DNA from: Aldrovandia affinis
Taxonomy: Eukaryota > Chordata > Actinopteri > Notacanthiformes > Halosauridae
NCBI GenBank assembly: GCA_029706075.1
Contig: JAINUG010000004.1
Location: forward strand, 1,280,547 to 1,344,546
Direction of reading: 5' to 3'
Length of the DNA: 64,000 nucleotides
A program made the position numbers and the translations under genes. The notes under the pieces were generated by a model. That model did no database searches and had not been told where the DNA came from. It saw only the letters and a program-made list of their open reading frames with translations. Every line of letters begins with the position of its first letter. Position 1 is the stretch's first letter. Positions 46,960-58,045 of the stretch are shown here, one piece after another.

Positions 46960-47293
46960 CAGGTATCTGCAGTAAATGGGGGATACTGGTGGCTCTGTGT
47001 GGGGTGAATTTTCCTGGCATGGTTTAGGCCCACTCAACCCCTTAGAGGGCAAGGTACATGCCAATAAATACAAAGACAATCTGAGTGATCACCTTAATCC
47101 TTCATTTATCACAATCAACAAAACACAAGATGGAATTTATTGTGGAAGAATGGTGTTGCATCCCTCCAATAGAGTTCCATGTACTTGTATAATCTATTCC
47201 AAGGTGCACTGAAGCTGTTCTGGTGGCTTGTGGTGGCCCAACGCATATTAAATCACTTTATGTTTGTGTTTCCTTTATTTTGCCAGTTACCTG
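46960..47293 (+). mobile_element. Tc1-A MITE, 334 bp, both ends intact
   Basis: Flanked by TA at 46958-46959 and 47294-47295. It begins CAGGTATCTGCAGTAAATGG and ends with TTTCCTTTATTTTGCCAGTT then ACCTG, the Tc1-A terminal repeat. The interior keeps transposase-derived pieces ('gtgtggggtgaattttcctg', 'ggcccactcaaccccttaga') and the 3' segment 'tggtggcttgtggtggccca'. The region encoding the second Asp and the Glu is deleted. Non-autonomous. Confidence 0.85.
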
Positions 47294-47519
47294 TATATGA
47301 GTAGTTCTCTCCCAAGGGGAGGCTGCAGAAGAAAAAAGTCAAGAAGATGGAAGAGACATTCTTCCAGAAGATGAAGACTCTGGGGGAAAGGTGGGAAATG
47401 ACAGATTGAAAAAGAGGTCCTGAATGTGAGCAGCAGGACAAAAGGTAACTCAGTGAGGAAAGTGAGGGAGAGAGAGAGAGAGAGGACAAGTCAAGTGGAA
47501 TAGTTTGGCATTAGGTCAA

Positions 47520-48000
47520 GAGTATGCCAGGAGCATAAGGAAGGCTAATGAAGAGAGAATTACAGCAATCCTTGTGCTAAAACGACCATCAGCTGGGGGA
47601 AAATAGTGCTAGGTTGAAAATTGATTACATTTGATTAAATTGACCAATTCAACACATCTCGAAATAAATAGAAGCATCTAGAGGGACCTGGATTTTTAGA
47701 AGGAATGGAGAGTGAGAGAATCCAGAAAGATGGAAACTTGAACAGAAGAGGATTATTGAGCAATGAATGTTTTTGAAGGTTCAGATTGAAATGGGAAGGA
47801 ATTCAGAAGGGGATTCTATTAGACTCTAGAATTTTAACCACACCTGAGAATGAGATGAACAGGAAGCTGTGAATGTGCCTCGTGAGAGGAGAATCACAAC
47901 ATGACTCAGACAGTGGGTATAAAGAAAAAAACGAAATACACCTAAAACAGACCCTTGGGGGCATTCCAGTGGATGTTAGGAAATGAACAAAGAAATGGAG
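47520..48000 (+). repeat. possible decayed interspersed repeat
   Basis: 'attacagcaatccttgtgct' and, 380 bp later, 'cagacccttgggggcattcc' then 'agtgg' resemble parts of a common teleost repeat, possibly the one seen at 1226-1435. This is recalled, not aligned. No frame is open over it. Confidence 0.3.
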
Positions 48001-48680
48001 ACAAAGGAACAATGACATGCATTCCTGTTTGCTACCATAAAGGCTATAAACACAATAACACTGTCATTACACACAGTTTTTATAAGCACCATTTGCTTCT
48101 TGGGCTGATAAAATGTGTTGAGTGCAATGTGTATCTCTGAATACACGGGTACCCTCCCACACAACCCTGCTTGTAAATGAGGATCACTGTGGTGCTGAGA
48201 TCAGGCACAGAAGCTCATTTCAGTTGAAAAAAAGATAAAAATAATAGCTTACTATGGGAGTATGATCCACAGATAACCCACAGCAGGTTTCTGCAATGTG
48301 TGAAAAATAAATGAGCACATGGGGGAGCTGTATTTGAACTGCACTGGTTAAAGTGTCAACATTCACAAACAATAAGAGCATTAAAACAGAAAAAAACTCA
48401 ACTCACAAAAAGTGTTAATTTGCTAAGACTTTGAAATATAAAACACACATTGTTGTTTTTCCTTGAATGGAGATGTAACGTACACTCGTTACACTCATTG
48501 CTGATGAGTTCTTACATCACCTTCCAAAGGAAAGGAATGTCTCACCTAGGGGGTAGGGAATACAATACCAGCATCTCCCCAAAAGAGCGGGAAAGAAAGG
48601 TGGAGCAAACCCCCACCTCACTGAAGAGACTCAAACTCTTTTGAGTGCTGTTAGCTCTGGATGTGGGGTTGACTTCCCGT
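48001..48680. other. unique sequence
   Basis: Short frames at 47955-48164 and 48450-48644 are unrecognised; no element end was seen. Confidence 0.35.
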
Positions 48681-48726
48681 TGAATTCATGTTAAGCACCT
48701 TGTTCAAGGGTACAATGGCAGTGCCA
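48681..48726 (-). mobile_element. SINE family A internal fragment
   Basis: The reverse complement 'ggcactgccattgtaccctt' then 'gaacaaggtgcttaacatga' matches the middle of the SINE at 4720-4943. No head or tail. Confidence 0.6.
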
Positions 48727-49710
48727 TTCCTCCAAAGAGCACCAAACATGGATGGGGGATGCAGAGAGAGAGAAAGAGAGACTGTCATGTAGGCTGGGTT
48801 TCGTACTTTGGAACGAGGCAAAACTCCAACTTGTGAACAGTGGTGTGACAACGCAAGTTTCCCAACATGATTGTCACCCAGCGTAAACACAATGCACTTT
48901 GGGAAACATAGTCAATAACGTGTGTAAACAATGGAACAGTGAGAATGCTAACTCAAGGCTGTTAGCTTGAATTTGCAACAGTGGAGTTCCATGTATTTCA
49001 ACTTTCAAAACAGAGACAATTGAGAACCAGTCATCATTTTCAATAAGGGCCTGAAACGACCTTCTTCGTGTTATTTTATACCAATACAACCAGGCACCAC
49101 CAATCACAAAGTTTTAGGTGTGTCGTTTTCAAGAGGACAGCTCGGTGAAAAGGCTCTTTGGGAGCACTGAGATTCCTTGATCAGCTTACAAAGCAACACA
49201 AATTTGTGAAATATTAATAGTTTCTGTAAAATCCCCAAAATTTGTAGCTTGAACTTTAATAAAAATAGAATAATATAAATTTGAGAATGTTGAACATGGG
49301 GCAAATTTTTCTCCAGAGGCAGTCAAACCTTTTGTTCAATTACATTTTCATGCTGCCGAACAAAATGAAACATCCTTGAAGATGGCTTCCGTATTTGCAG
49401 AAACTAATTTTGTGAGCATTGATTTTTTTGGGGTCTATTTCATTGAGAGTGTCTCTAGGTAGGACACCATGGCACTACCTTTCAGGCCATTACGTGCTCA
49501 GGTGGCAGGCTTTTGAATCTGGCTGCATTAAATTAGATCATCCTGGATGTGTATCCATTGATTGCTTAAATGGCAGATGAGATCAAATCTCTGTATAGGA
49601 ATTTAAACCTTGTTCCCTCACTTTCATCATGGTTTTCTTAATCATTGTTATTTTTTTTATAGATTTTTTTATTTTTAAAAAATCTATGTGTATGCTTATA
49701 TATTGTAGAA
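48727..49710. other. unique sequence
   Basis: Minus-strand frames at 48651-48890, 48874-49107 and 49104-49304 are unrecognised. A+T-rich toward 49640-49690. Confidence 0.4.
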
Positions 49711-49839
49711 CAGAGGTCCCCAAACCTGGTCCTAGAGAGGGTCTACTGGTGGCCCTGACCCTGTGACTCTCCAGGGCCAGGTTTGGGGATCCCAGCAGAC
49801 CCTATGGCTTTCTTGGGCCAGGTTTGGGGACCCCCCCTG
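49711..49839. mobile_element. small hAT-like MITE, 129 bp
   Basis: The left end CAGAGGTCCCCAAACCTGG and the right end, read in reverse, CAGGGGGGGTCCCCAAACCTGG form inverted termini of the hAT type. The flanking 8-mers TTGTAGAA (49703-49710) and CTGTATAA (49840-49847) agree at 6 of 8 positions, a plausible decayed target duplication. An internal 'gggccaggtttggggatccc' repeats the terminus. Confidence 0.65.
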
Positions 49840-52216
49840 CTGTATAAAGTGCCACTGACTCCGTCTCAGCACTGTTTGTTTCCACAAGTGAGAAAATCCA
49901 TCAGATCGTGCTGGACCACACACAGGGCATCCGTATCCTGGTGTTGGAAGGAACCACCTGCACTTTCCATTGAAGAATTGAATCCCTCACCATAACTTTT
50001 AGCTATAATGTCCTTTATCTGTGTCTGTGACTGAATGTGGCTTCAAACAGCGGCAAACAAATTTCTCCTACCTGCTTCTTCCTTTTTTAATCTGCTCTCT
50101 GGGGTTCTGTAAAAATCCATAGGGATCCGTTCCATGCGAATTAAGTTATTTGCATTTTGTAATTGAATGAAGTTAGGTCTATTCTTCCGGTATTCATCAG
50201 CAGCAGCTGTGAGGGATGCTGGATTGCTGAAAGCAGTGGGTCTTTTTCACAGCTAACCTTGTTTGTTTCAGTTATTTCTCAATTTTAAAAAAGTGAAGAT
50301 AAAGTATGATTAAAAGGTTGTTGACCATATCTTGGATGACTGGGAGAAGAAAACAGCTTTCATTTTTTAATGGTATTGGTCTTTGGATAATGCGTATCTC
50401 ATTTACAGCAGAAATTCACTAATAATATACACAGCCAAAATATAGCTGCACATCCCCTAGCCCCCATTGCCATGTCCTAGTTAGTAACAGGCTCGATTAC
50501 ATAAACAGCCTCCAGATTTTGCAGAGGGACCACGGAGAGGTTTGCTTGGCTCTTTCTGTGGGCACTTGATATGCACTTATAGATTTATGGCCCTGGTTCT
50601 TTCAGAATGAAAAAGGCTCATTTCAAAATGTGTCTGGGTGTTCAAAGCTTGGCTGGGAGTAGCAGAATTCTGCTGTTACAAGAGGGCCTGTCTAGAGGTC
50701 ACAGCCTGTTTTAGTATTAAACCATAAATCTGCTTAAAATAATGTTCAACATGGAAATGTCAACGAGCAGAGGCAAAACAAATAAATAAATAAATAAATA
50801 AATGTTTTTAAAAAATGAAAGCAAATCGTGCTACTAGATATTCCTCTAAATGACAGGAGCAAGTAATTGGTTCAGGCTCGACTGAGCAGTGAATTTGTAT
50901 AATTCCACAATGCCTTGCTTGCAAAATTGTGAACATAAGTTATGATCAGCAAAAGCATACGCTTGTTATGAAAACTGTAGACATGCTGAAATACAATGTT
51001 ACAATGAATGCAATTGTAGACAATGAGGCAAACCGAATTTCTGAAATGGTTTTGCAGAACTCATGAGCCTATGACCTATGTAATTACAGCGTAATAACAT
51101 TGCTGTTTTTACTGCAGACGTTTCCTGGGAATAGATTGGTGTCAATGTGGTTACTGCTGAAACATACAATCTGCTCAGATTCTGTGTAATGGGAATGCTA
51201 TAGCCGCTTTATTGTATATTCTGTGTATAGAGCTAACACATTTCTGTTCCCAACGGTATACATGACCAGTTTCCTGGATGTTCCTGGAACATTATTTTCA
51301 CAGCAACAGGATCGGTGTTAGAGGGCTATTCAGTTTTGTCATTCCAGTTAAAAAATGATTTGTATTTTGGCCATTTATGTTCATTTTATTAGGAAAGTTT
51401 ATTAGGAAAGAGGAGCGACTCATAGGAACTATGCGTTGCCCCTCGGGGCTGCTGGCCACAGTCAGCACTGGCATGGTTTGGATTCAGCACCAGGAACTCT
51501 GATATACTCTATGTACTCTACTTTCAAAGGATTTCAAGACATATATGAGATTAAACAGTGTTGTTCTTTGTAGTACACAGGATCAAAGTGATTAGCCAGT
51601 TGATTATAAACATTTATTATTGGTTTAAACATGAAATGTTAATGACTTTTTTGATCATCAAACAATGCACAAAATAAATATGGACACAATGACTATGAGA
51701 GGTGGTGATACGCCAATGCTGGTGTGCTGGTGAGGTGAAATCAGGCCACCGCAGCGTCTAACTTTTTGGTTTGTGTCACAAACTTCACAATGTGTGAAAA
51801 AAACCCTTTTCTGGTGGTTAAGTACCATGTGTCACCACTTGTTAAGCAATCATATGTCAGAAGAGGCTAAATAAACCAGGGTTTTATGAGCTATGAAAAC
51901 TAAAAGCTTTTTTAAATTCAGCTTTTTGAAAAAGAACCAAAACCATGGGCTTGATTCAGCCAAACGCACCTACGGCTCTATTTTGAGGAAGCAAGTCAGT
52001 GGCAAGTCAAGCCAATCAAAGGAAGGTGAAGGCAAGCACTGCATTGACCTGCATTGAATCAACTCAAGTACTTTATTTTACGGAAAAAATGGAAAAACAA
52101 CATCTGCTATTTGAACCCACAACCTCCTGCAAGTGCACAGAACAAGCACAGATATGTGCATGCAACAGCAAATGGAATATGAATTAGTAACATGTACTAT
52201 AATTAACATACACGTG
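49840..52216. other. 2.4 kb of unique sequence, conserved-looking in part
   Basis: No open frame over 62 codons. 50050-50760 has few simple repeats, balanced A+T-rich composition and homeodomain-like words, so it is a candidate for conserved non-coding DNA. An AAAT tetranucleotide run lies at 50781-50803. Confidence 0.25.
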
Positions 52217-52218
52217 TA

Positions 52219-52692
52219 CAGGTAGAGGCCAAAAATGTGGAAATGCCAATATAATACTACTATGGTATCCTGCTCTGTATAGTTCTCGACCGTTGACCTG
52301 CCTGCTAATGCCCTAGATTGCAATTTGTAGATTGATTGAGTTGCTCGCCTGTTTAGCCTTGCACCTCGAACTAATGCACAGACATCATGATTTAGGAGTA
52401 TGAACTTCCGATCACAGTTGCCCTTTGTTCCAATGCTGTTGAGCAGTCTTCATCACTGAAGTTCCTGCCAAACATATCCCAACAATCATCCCTCTTTCAA
52501 AGTCACTGAGGTCTTGTCTTATAGCCATGATAAATGCAATTATAGGCAAGGAGGCCCGCTGGGTATTTTTGTACACAACCCTGAGAATGTTGGGATGCTA
52601 ATTGCTTAAATAACTCGGGAACAACACATGTGTGGAAGCACCTGCTTTCGATATTCTCTGTGCCCCTCATTTACCCAGGTGGCCACTACCTG
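52219..52692 (-). mobile_element. Tc1-like MITE, family Tc1-B, 474 bp, both ends intact
   Basis: The plus strand begins CAGGTAGAGGCCAAAAATG after TA (52217-52218) and ends GGTGGCCACTACCTG before TA (52693-52694), so termini CAGGTAG(A/T)GGCC are inverted. On the minus strand an ATG near 52529 opens M-A-I-R-Q-D-L-S-D-F-E-R-G-M-I-V-G, resembling the N-terminus of a Tc1-like transposase. The frame is soon lost and no catalytic domain remains. Homologous to 25388-25895 and 3727-3857. Confidence 0.8.
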
Positions 52693-52694
52693 TA

Positions 52695-53459
52695 GTTAGG
52701 TCAAGCATGATATCAAGACACTCTCTGCACTTTCAGCCTATGGCCTGACACCCCTCTGGGGAAGGGTGGGGGGTGAGTTTGGCCAGACTGCTCTGGTAGA
52801 AACTGCCAGAAAGCCCTCCCTCTCCACTTCCTGACAGGGCTCTGAGCTCATTGAACCTTTCATTACAGTCCATTTTACAGGGAGGGAAAACAGGGGGGAA
52901 ACATTTAATTGCTAAATCCCCATCGGCCCAAGATCCCACAAACGTCTATTAACCAGTCCACCAGCCTGTTCCATCTCAGCTCAACAAGTCAGGAAAGTGT
53001 GGCCGTAAATTACGCAAAATGGAATGGAAAATTACTGATTTGAAAAACTGCTAAGAACACGAGGCTGAAAAACGCCAAAGCGATAAATGAAAGGTGGGGA
53101 AACGGGGAGGTAAACAAATGACGCTCACAGAGCATGAACAATAACTCTACGAATCTAGGTTCTGGCATTCTTTACTTTGGTTTAGTTTTTTTCTCTGCCC
53201 ATTTGTGGTTTCAATTGTTTGATAACCTTCAAAAAAAAATAACGGTCATGGCAAATTTTACTGTCAGACACACTTGATAGATATGTATAATCTCTCCTTC
53301 GTGGCTGCAAAGCTATGCAATGCCTCTTGTTCTACACTTTCCAAAATCATTTGACTGAAGTCTAATACTAATTATTCCATTATATAAGGCTTTTATATAC
53401 TTATTATTATGCATCTTAGTCTATGTGATCCCTCATATTTAATTTATATTCTTGCAATA
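52695..53459. other. unique sequence
   Basis: A 68-codon minus-strand frame at 52733-52939 is unrecognised. Confidence 0.4.
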
Positions 53460-53604
53460 GTGTAGCACATGGGTAGGCAATCCGGGTCCTGGAGAGCGGG
53501 GTACGTTTCTGGTTTTAGTTCCATCTGAGCTGGACTACACAGTTTGATCCATTATTAGTAGTCCGAGCAACTGAATATTCAGAGTCTGAATGGTGAAACA
53601 CTGA

Positions 53605-54816
53605 GGGCCAGATTTACTAAGATAGTCGCAGCACAAAGACAGTCACTATTTTGTTGAGACACTTTAATGACCAATTTACTCAAATTGGTTCTAATTAGGC
53701 AATCAAAAAATGAAACGCCCTCATTCGCAATTTGCGGTAGGATACACCCATAAAAAGGATCCGAAACAAAATGGCATGCTCACACGTCCAGATCACGCCA
53801 AGAAATTGATGCGCAGGCACAAGTAGCGAGGGAACAACGAGAAAGATAAATTCTTTTAACATCACAACAACAAAAAAATCATTAGGCATAAAAAAACAAA
53901 CAGTAGATGATGTAAAGAAAACAAACAACCGATGGTGTAAAGAAAATATGCAATGACCTTAGGCGGAATCCAAAAGAAAAAACCTTCCTACAACATAATG
54001 TGGGAAAAAAGACACCGGCGGTGGTCCAACTGAGGAGAGAATATCAGAATAAGAATAAAGAATATAAACAGCTAAACTTGTTATGGGAGAAGGCCACAGA
54101 GTGTCTGAAAGTAAAACTGAGACACTTTCTATACCGTCCTGTCCACATACAGCACAATAAGATAATTGTTCAAATTCAGAACTGCATTTTTATACTGACT
54201 GCTAGCTGATGACAAATTGGTCTAGAGAAATCCTGCAACCTTTCATATAATTTGTATTTAAAGTTTTAATAAATAATGGGTACGCTATATAGAATATATG
54301 TTTAATACAATTCTGACTTTGCTCTCTGCAGATACAGGTATTCCTGAAAATTAAGCTGTCATGACATGACCCGAGGTACTTTGCAACAAAATTTGTGATT
54401 ATTTGTTTTGCATCGCTGGGACAGTGGCTAGCACCTCCGAAAGCACAGTACAATCCGTGAATTGTGAAATATTCATAAAATACCGCCTGGTTTCAAGACT
54501 CCTTAACATTCTCACACAAAAAGGAGAGTCGCAATTAAGGTGTGCTTTAGTAAATCAGATGGAATACTTAATCAACTTAATTGACTAAATCTCCACTTAT
54601 CCACATAGCACGTTATCCCCAGGTATACATGTATGCAGGAACAGATTTAACTATGCATCTAAAGGAAAGTTGCAGAGTGACTTAACCCCTGCAAATTACA
54701 CCATAATAGCGATTTGACTCTGCAACCGTTCAGTAAATCCTACATAGAAATTGTGATCTTGTAGTGACTGCTTTTGCGTTGGAACAGCAGTCGCAGTCCT
54801 TTAGTAAATATGGCCC
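53605..54816 (-). mobile_element. PIF/Harbinger element copy 3, 1212 bp, both ends present
   Basis: The left terminus GGGCCAGATTTACTAA and the right terminus in reverse GGGCCATATTTACTAA are inverted repeats with one difference. A 3-bp duplication TGA flanks it (53602-53604 and 54817-54819), fitting the 3-bp TWA-type duplications of the superfamily. It carries a minus-strand transposase remnant at 54202-54453. Partial copies lie at 1567-2669 and 20098-20561. It is inserted in the hAT MITE and is therefore younger. Confidence 0.85.
54202..54453 (-). pseudogene. Harbinger transposase remnant (copy 3)
   Basis: An 83-codon open stretch with D-A-K-Q-I-I-T-N, A-K-Y-L-G-S-C-H-D-S-L-I-F-R-N, matching the second catalytic Asp region (H-D-S) of HARBI1-like DDE transposases. 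It agrees closely with 2212-2403. The upstream first-Asp region and the downstream Glu region are not in a continuous frame, so no active enzyme is encoded. Confidence 0.7.
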
Positions 54817-54956
54817 TGAATGCCTGCAGAACATGCTCACCTGTGTTAATTAATCTGAATAATTAATCCAGTTATGTAGTTAGGGGTCCTGCTGGAACAA
54901 AAAACAGAAATGTCTCTGGCATTCCAGGGCCAGAGCTGCCTACCCCTGGTATAGCA

Positions 54957-55130
54957 GTACCACTAGTAGTAGTAGTAGTAGTAGTAGTAACCGTAGAAGT
55001 TGTAGCAGTAGTAGCTACCAAAAGCAGTACCACTACTAGTAGTATTTGTAGTAATAGTAGAAGTTGTAGTAGTAGTAGTAGTAGCTGCTAGAAGCACTAG
55101 CAGTAGCAGTACCACTAGCAGTAGTTATAA
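54957..55130. repeat. AGT/GTA trinucleotide-rich repeat
   Basis: Blocks of GTA/AGT units separated by 'accactactag', 'gttgtagcag' and 'agctgctagaagc'-type spacers. The array begins at the edge of the hAT target duplication. Confidence 0.85.
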
Positions 55131-56688
55131 TGGATAAAGTTAGGTTATGGACCAGGGAAACCTGATCCTAGACCAGCACTCCTACTCCCAGACACTTTAT
55201 AAATATGGGCTCTGATTTAGGATCAGTATTGACTTTCAGCTCATAATGGACATGGATCGGGAAACCTGATCCTAGATCAGTACTCTGAGATGCTTCACAT
55301 ACGCAGCTGTTACTACTGCACTAGTTCCGTGGGGGAGGGCATCTCAAGGTTACGTTCACAAATCACAGGAGAGGCAAATTTGCAGAGGTGTGAGTTTGGT
55401 GTGAATTTGGAGCCATGCCCATGCAGTCTTTTCTCTCCCCCACGAAAACGGCACACAGGAGCCGCAGAGAAGCCAAAGTCGTGCCGAAAAGACAAGGCTG
55501 GGGGGGCTACAATGGCTACACCAACCTTCAGCCCTCGCTCATTAGCACCGACCTTTGACCCCCACAGCTTTAATAACCCACAGTATTGGTAGCCTCAGTG
55601 ACCTATGCATATTTATAAAGCCTTCATTATGACATCACTCAAAGTAATCACCATCCAGTGGCTTATTAGAACTGAAATTTGGCACCGTTCTCTGTTGGGG
55701 CCGTTTTAGATGGATGCTGAAAAAAGACACTTGGCAGAGATTCACTTGAGGCAAACATCCTCGTCTTTTTAAAAGGCATAAAATATTGACTAAAAGACAA
55801 AAACTGCACCCCGCTACGCTTTTCTGCTGGCAAGAGCTGGGCCCACTTCCTTTATGTTTTAACAGCTCAAAAGTGTAACGACAGCTCCATAATGGGAAAA
55901 TTGCACCCTTACTGAGATTAACTTTCAATTCCCAAAGCGTAATTCAATAAATATACAGTTCATGAATTTTTTTTGGGAAAAAGAACAAACAAACAAAAAA
56001 AGTAACAAACCTGGAAAGAGGGAGCAAAAAAAAAAGAAAAAGGACAAAAATAATTTTCAAAACATGAGATGCACTCAGGCACCTCGGAGAGATTCATTCG
56101 TTGATGCCGTCCCTGGCTGATGACTCATTGAGATACAGTACTTTCTCATTTTATTTTCACTTTATTATCAGGAGGGTTCATTATTGCTGCCATCTCCTGC
56201 ATGCTCACTGTCATCCAGCTTTCAAAGGTGGAAAAAGGCCATGTAATCCCATTCAGCCGACCCTTCACATCTAAAACTCAAATGCACCACTCTGCCACAA
56301 GTATGGCTTGGATGGTATTTGTGCTTTCTTTTCCAGGGAATTGTCTATCAGAGGCTAACCAGACTTCAGACAGGCAAGCTTACAGAAGCAGCATCTACCT
56401 CAGACTCGGGAGCCAAACCTAATCCAAAGTTTGGCCCTCCCCGCTAATCGCAAATTGCACATTCCTTCAAGGGTGTCTGGCTGGGTGGAGGGGGGGTGGG
56501 AACAGAAGCCCTCTGATAACAGGCTTTTGGACGTCATGGAAACGTGCCGGCCAATACCTGTATTGTACCGCATGATTAATGGGGCTGTCTACGTGTTGGG
56601 TTGATAAAAGCTCAGGTGATTACCCAGACTGCTTTTCAGCTGTGTTCTCTTCCAGTTCTTCATTGGACATTCAGAAAACCCATTACAG
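55131..56688. other. unique sequence, conserved-looking in part
   Basis: 'ggaaacctgatcctaga' occurs twice (55158 and 55261), a short local duplication. 55600-55960 has the composition of possible conserved non-coding DNA. Frames at 55290-55592 (plus) and 55635-55928 (minus) have no recognised domain. Confidence 0.3.
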
Positions 56689-56692
56689 TTAA

Positions 56693-58041
56693 CCCCCTGA
56701 GGTCGGCTGGATCGGCGCCGATCCAAGCAGCAATACAAGTATATTACTATTTCTAACTTCGCGATATTTTATCATACACACGCAAAAAACATTGACAGAA
56801 ACCTTAGAATCGCGACTTTCCGATTTGAGCACTGGCAAATCAAATGGGATTTTTAAAATTAGCTTAATTAGACCAAAAGTAAACCTTGCTTTTTACTCTG
56901 TTTTTACCTTTTAGTAACGTCCCCCTTCTATTGACATGTTAACGAGGTGCTAATTTCGGGAGGTGCGTCGGGCCATGTGTGAAAACGCCGGCATAAACAA
57001 CACAAACTGAAGAGGACAGTCTATGCTGATATTTATTTTATTTCGCTTGTTTTCAAATACTCGTGAAAATATATATAAATTCCGCGTCTTGTGACTACAT
57101 ATTCCGCATGTCGCAATGTAACAAATTGCAATAGGCACAGAAAATACTTTTCAAACAGCCTAAAATGTTATAAAATATATCGTATGTCTGTGTTTACGCT
57201 TGCAATCTGCCAGCAACAGTATATTCACAGTATATTTTCAAATACTCGTGAAAATATATGAATTCCGCGCCTTGTGACTACATATTCCGCATGTCGCAAT
57301 GTAACAAATTGCAATAGGCACACAAAATACTTTTCAAACAGCGTAAAATGTTATAAAATATATCGTATGTCTGTGTTTACGCTTGCAATCTGCCAGCAAC
57401 AGTCTATGCTATTGATTTTATTTCGCTTGTTTTTTTTATTTTTTTTCATCTTGTCTGTGTTTACGCTTGCAATCTGCCAGCAACAGTCTATGCTGATATT
57501 AATTTTATTTCGCTTGTTTTCAAATACTCGTGAAAATATAGCCTATGAATATCGCGTGTTGTGACGCCAAACATTCCGCGTGTTGCAACGTAACAAAGAG
57601 CCAAAATGAATATTCAGGTATTTAGCATTTAGCCCTCCCACAGCCTGAAATAAATGTGACCAGTTCTGATAAAAACAGGTTTTTAGCTATTTAGATCTCA
57701 GATGTGCTAAACTATTTTCACACCCTTACATAACCAAGACCTTGGTGAACAAACGCACATTGGCAAAACAATTCGTCACTATAGTTTAGTGTGTGCTTTC
57801 ACATCTTTTGTGACAGCAGAAAAATTTACTATTTTTAACTTGTGTGTTTGTAGATCTATTTACAAGCTGCATATGATACTGACCAAACTATTGATGGCAT
57901 ACAAATGTAGCTGTGATTGTCCTTCAAATAAAAATATCAAACACTTTGGAGTAAGTGTGTGTTAAATTGATGAAATTGAGATAAATATCAGACCATGCCA
58001 AAATCTAAAAACATTAAAAGCTTAGCACGGACCTCAGGGGG
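56693..58041. mobile_element. piggyBac-like non-autonomous element, 1349 bp
   Basis: Flanked by TTAA at 56689-56692 and 58042-58045, with perfect inverted ends CCCCCTGAGGTC on both sides. The TTAA target and C-rich ends fit piggyBac-like elements, though other TTAA-targeting superfamilies such as Kolobok are not excluded. The interior holds a 16-bp perfect palindrome at 56709-56724 and repeats of about 185 bp. The 96-codon frame at 57274-57564 lies in the repeats and is not a transposase. Confidence 0.75.
57030..57560. repeat. internal 185-bp tandem repeats of the TTAA element
   Basis: 'tttcaaatactcgtgaaaat' recurs at about 57051, 57236 and 57518. The first two units are nearly identical, including 'ttccgcatgtcgcaatgtaa' and 'gtttacgcttgcaatctgcc'. 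The third is shortened and rearranged, with an additional partial copy at about 57455. Confidence 0.85.
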
Positions 58042-58045
58042 TTAA

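Larger units (their letters stand above)
53468..54948. mobile_element. hAT-type MITE carrying a nested Harbinger element
   Basis: The left terminus is CATGGGTAGGCAATCCGGG and the right, read in reverse, is CAGGGGTAGGCAGCTCTGG. The flanks GTGTAGCA (53460-53467) and GTATAGCA (54949-54956) are an 8-bp target duplication with one difference, as expected for hAT. Without the insert at 53602-54816 the element would be about 265 bp with no coding capacity. The arms are also similar to each other internally. A relative of one arm lies at 1457-1566. Confidence 0.8.

Noticed and set aside
57274-57564. 96-codon frame within the TTAA element as a transposase
   Set aside because: It is built from the internal tandem repeats, with a repeated peptide and no catalytic residues.
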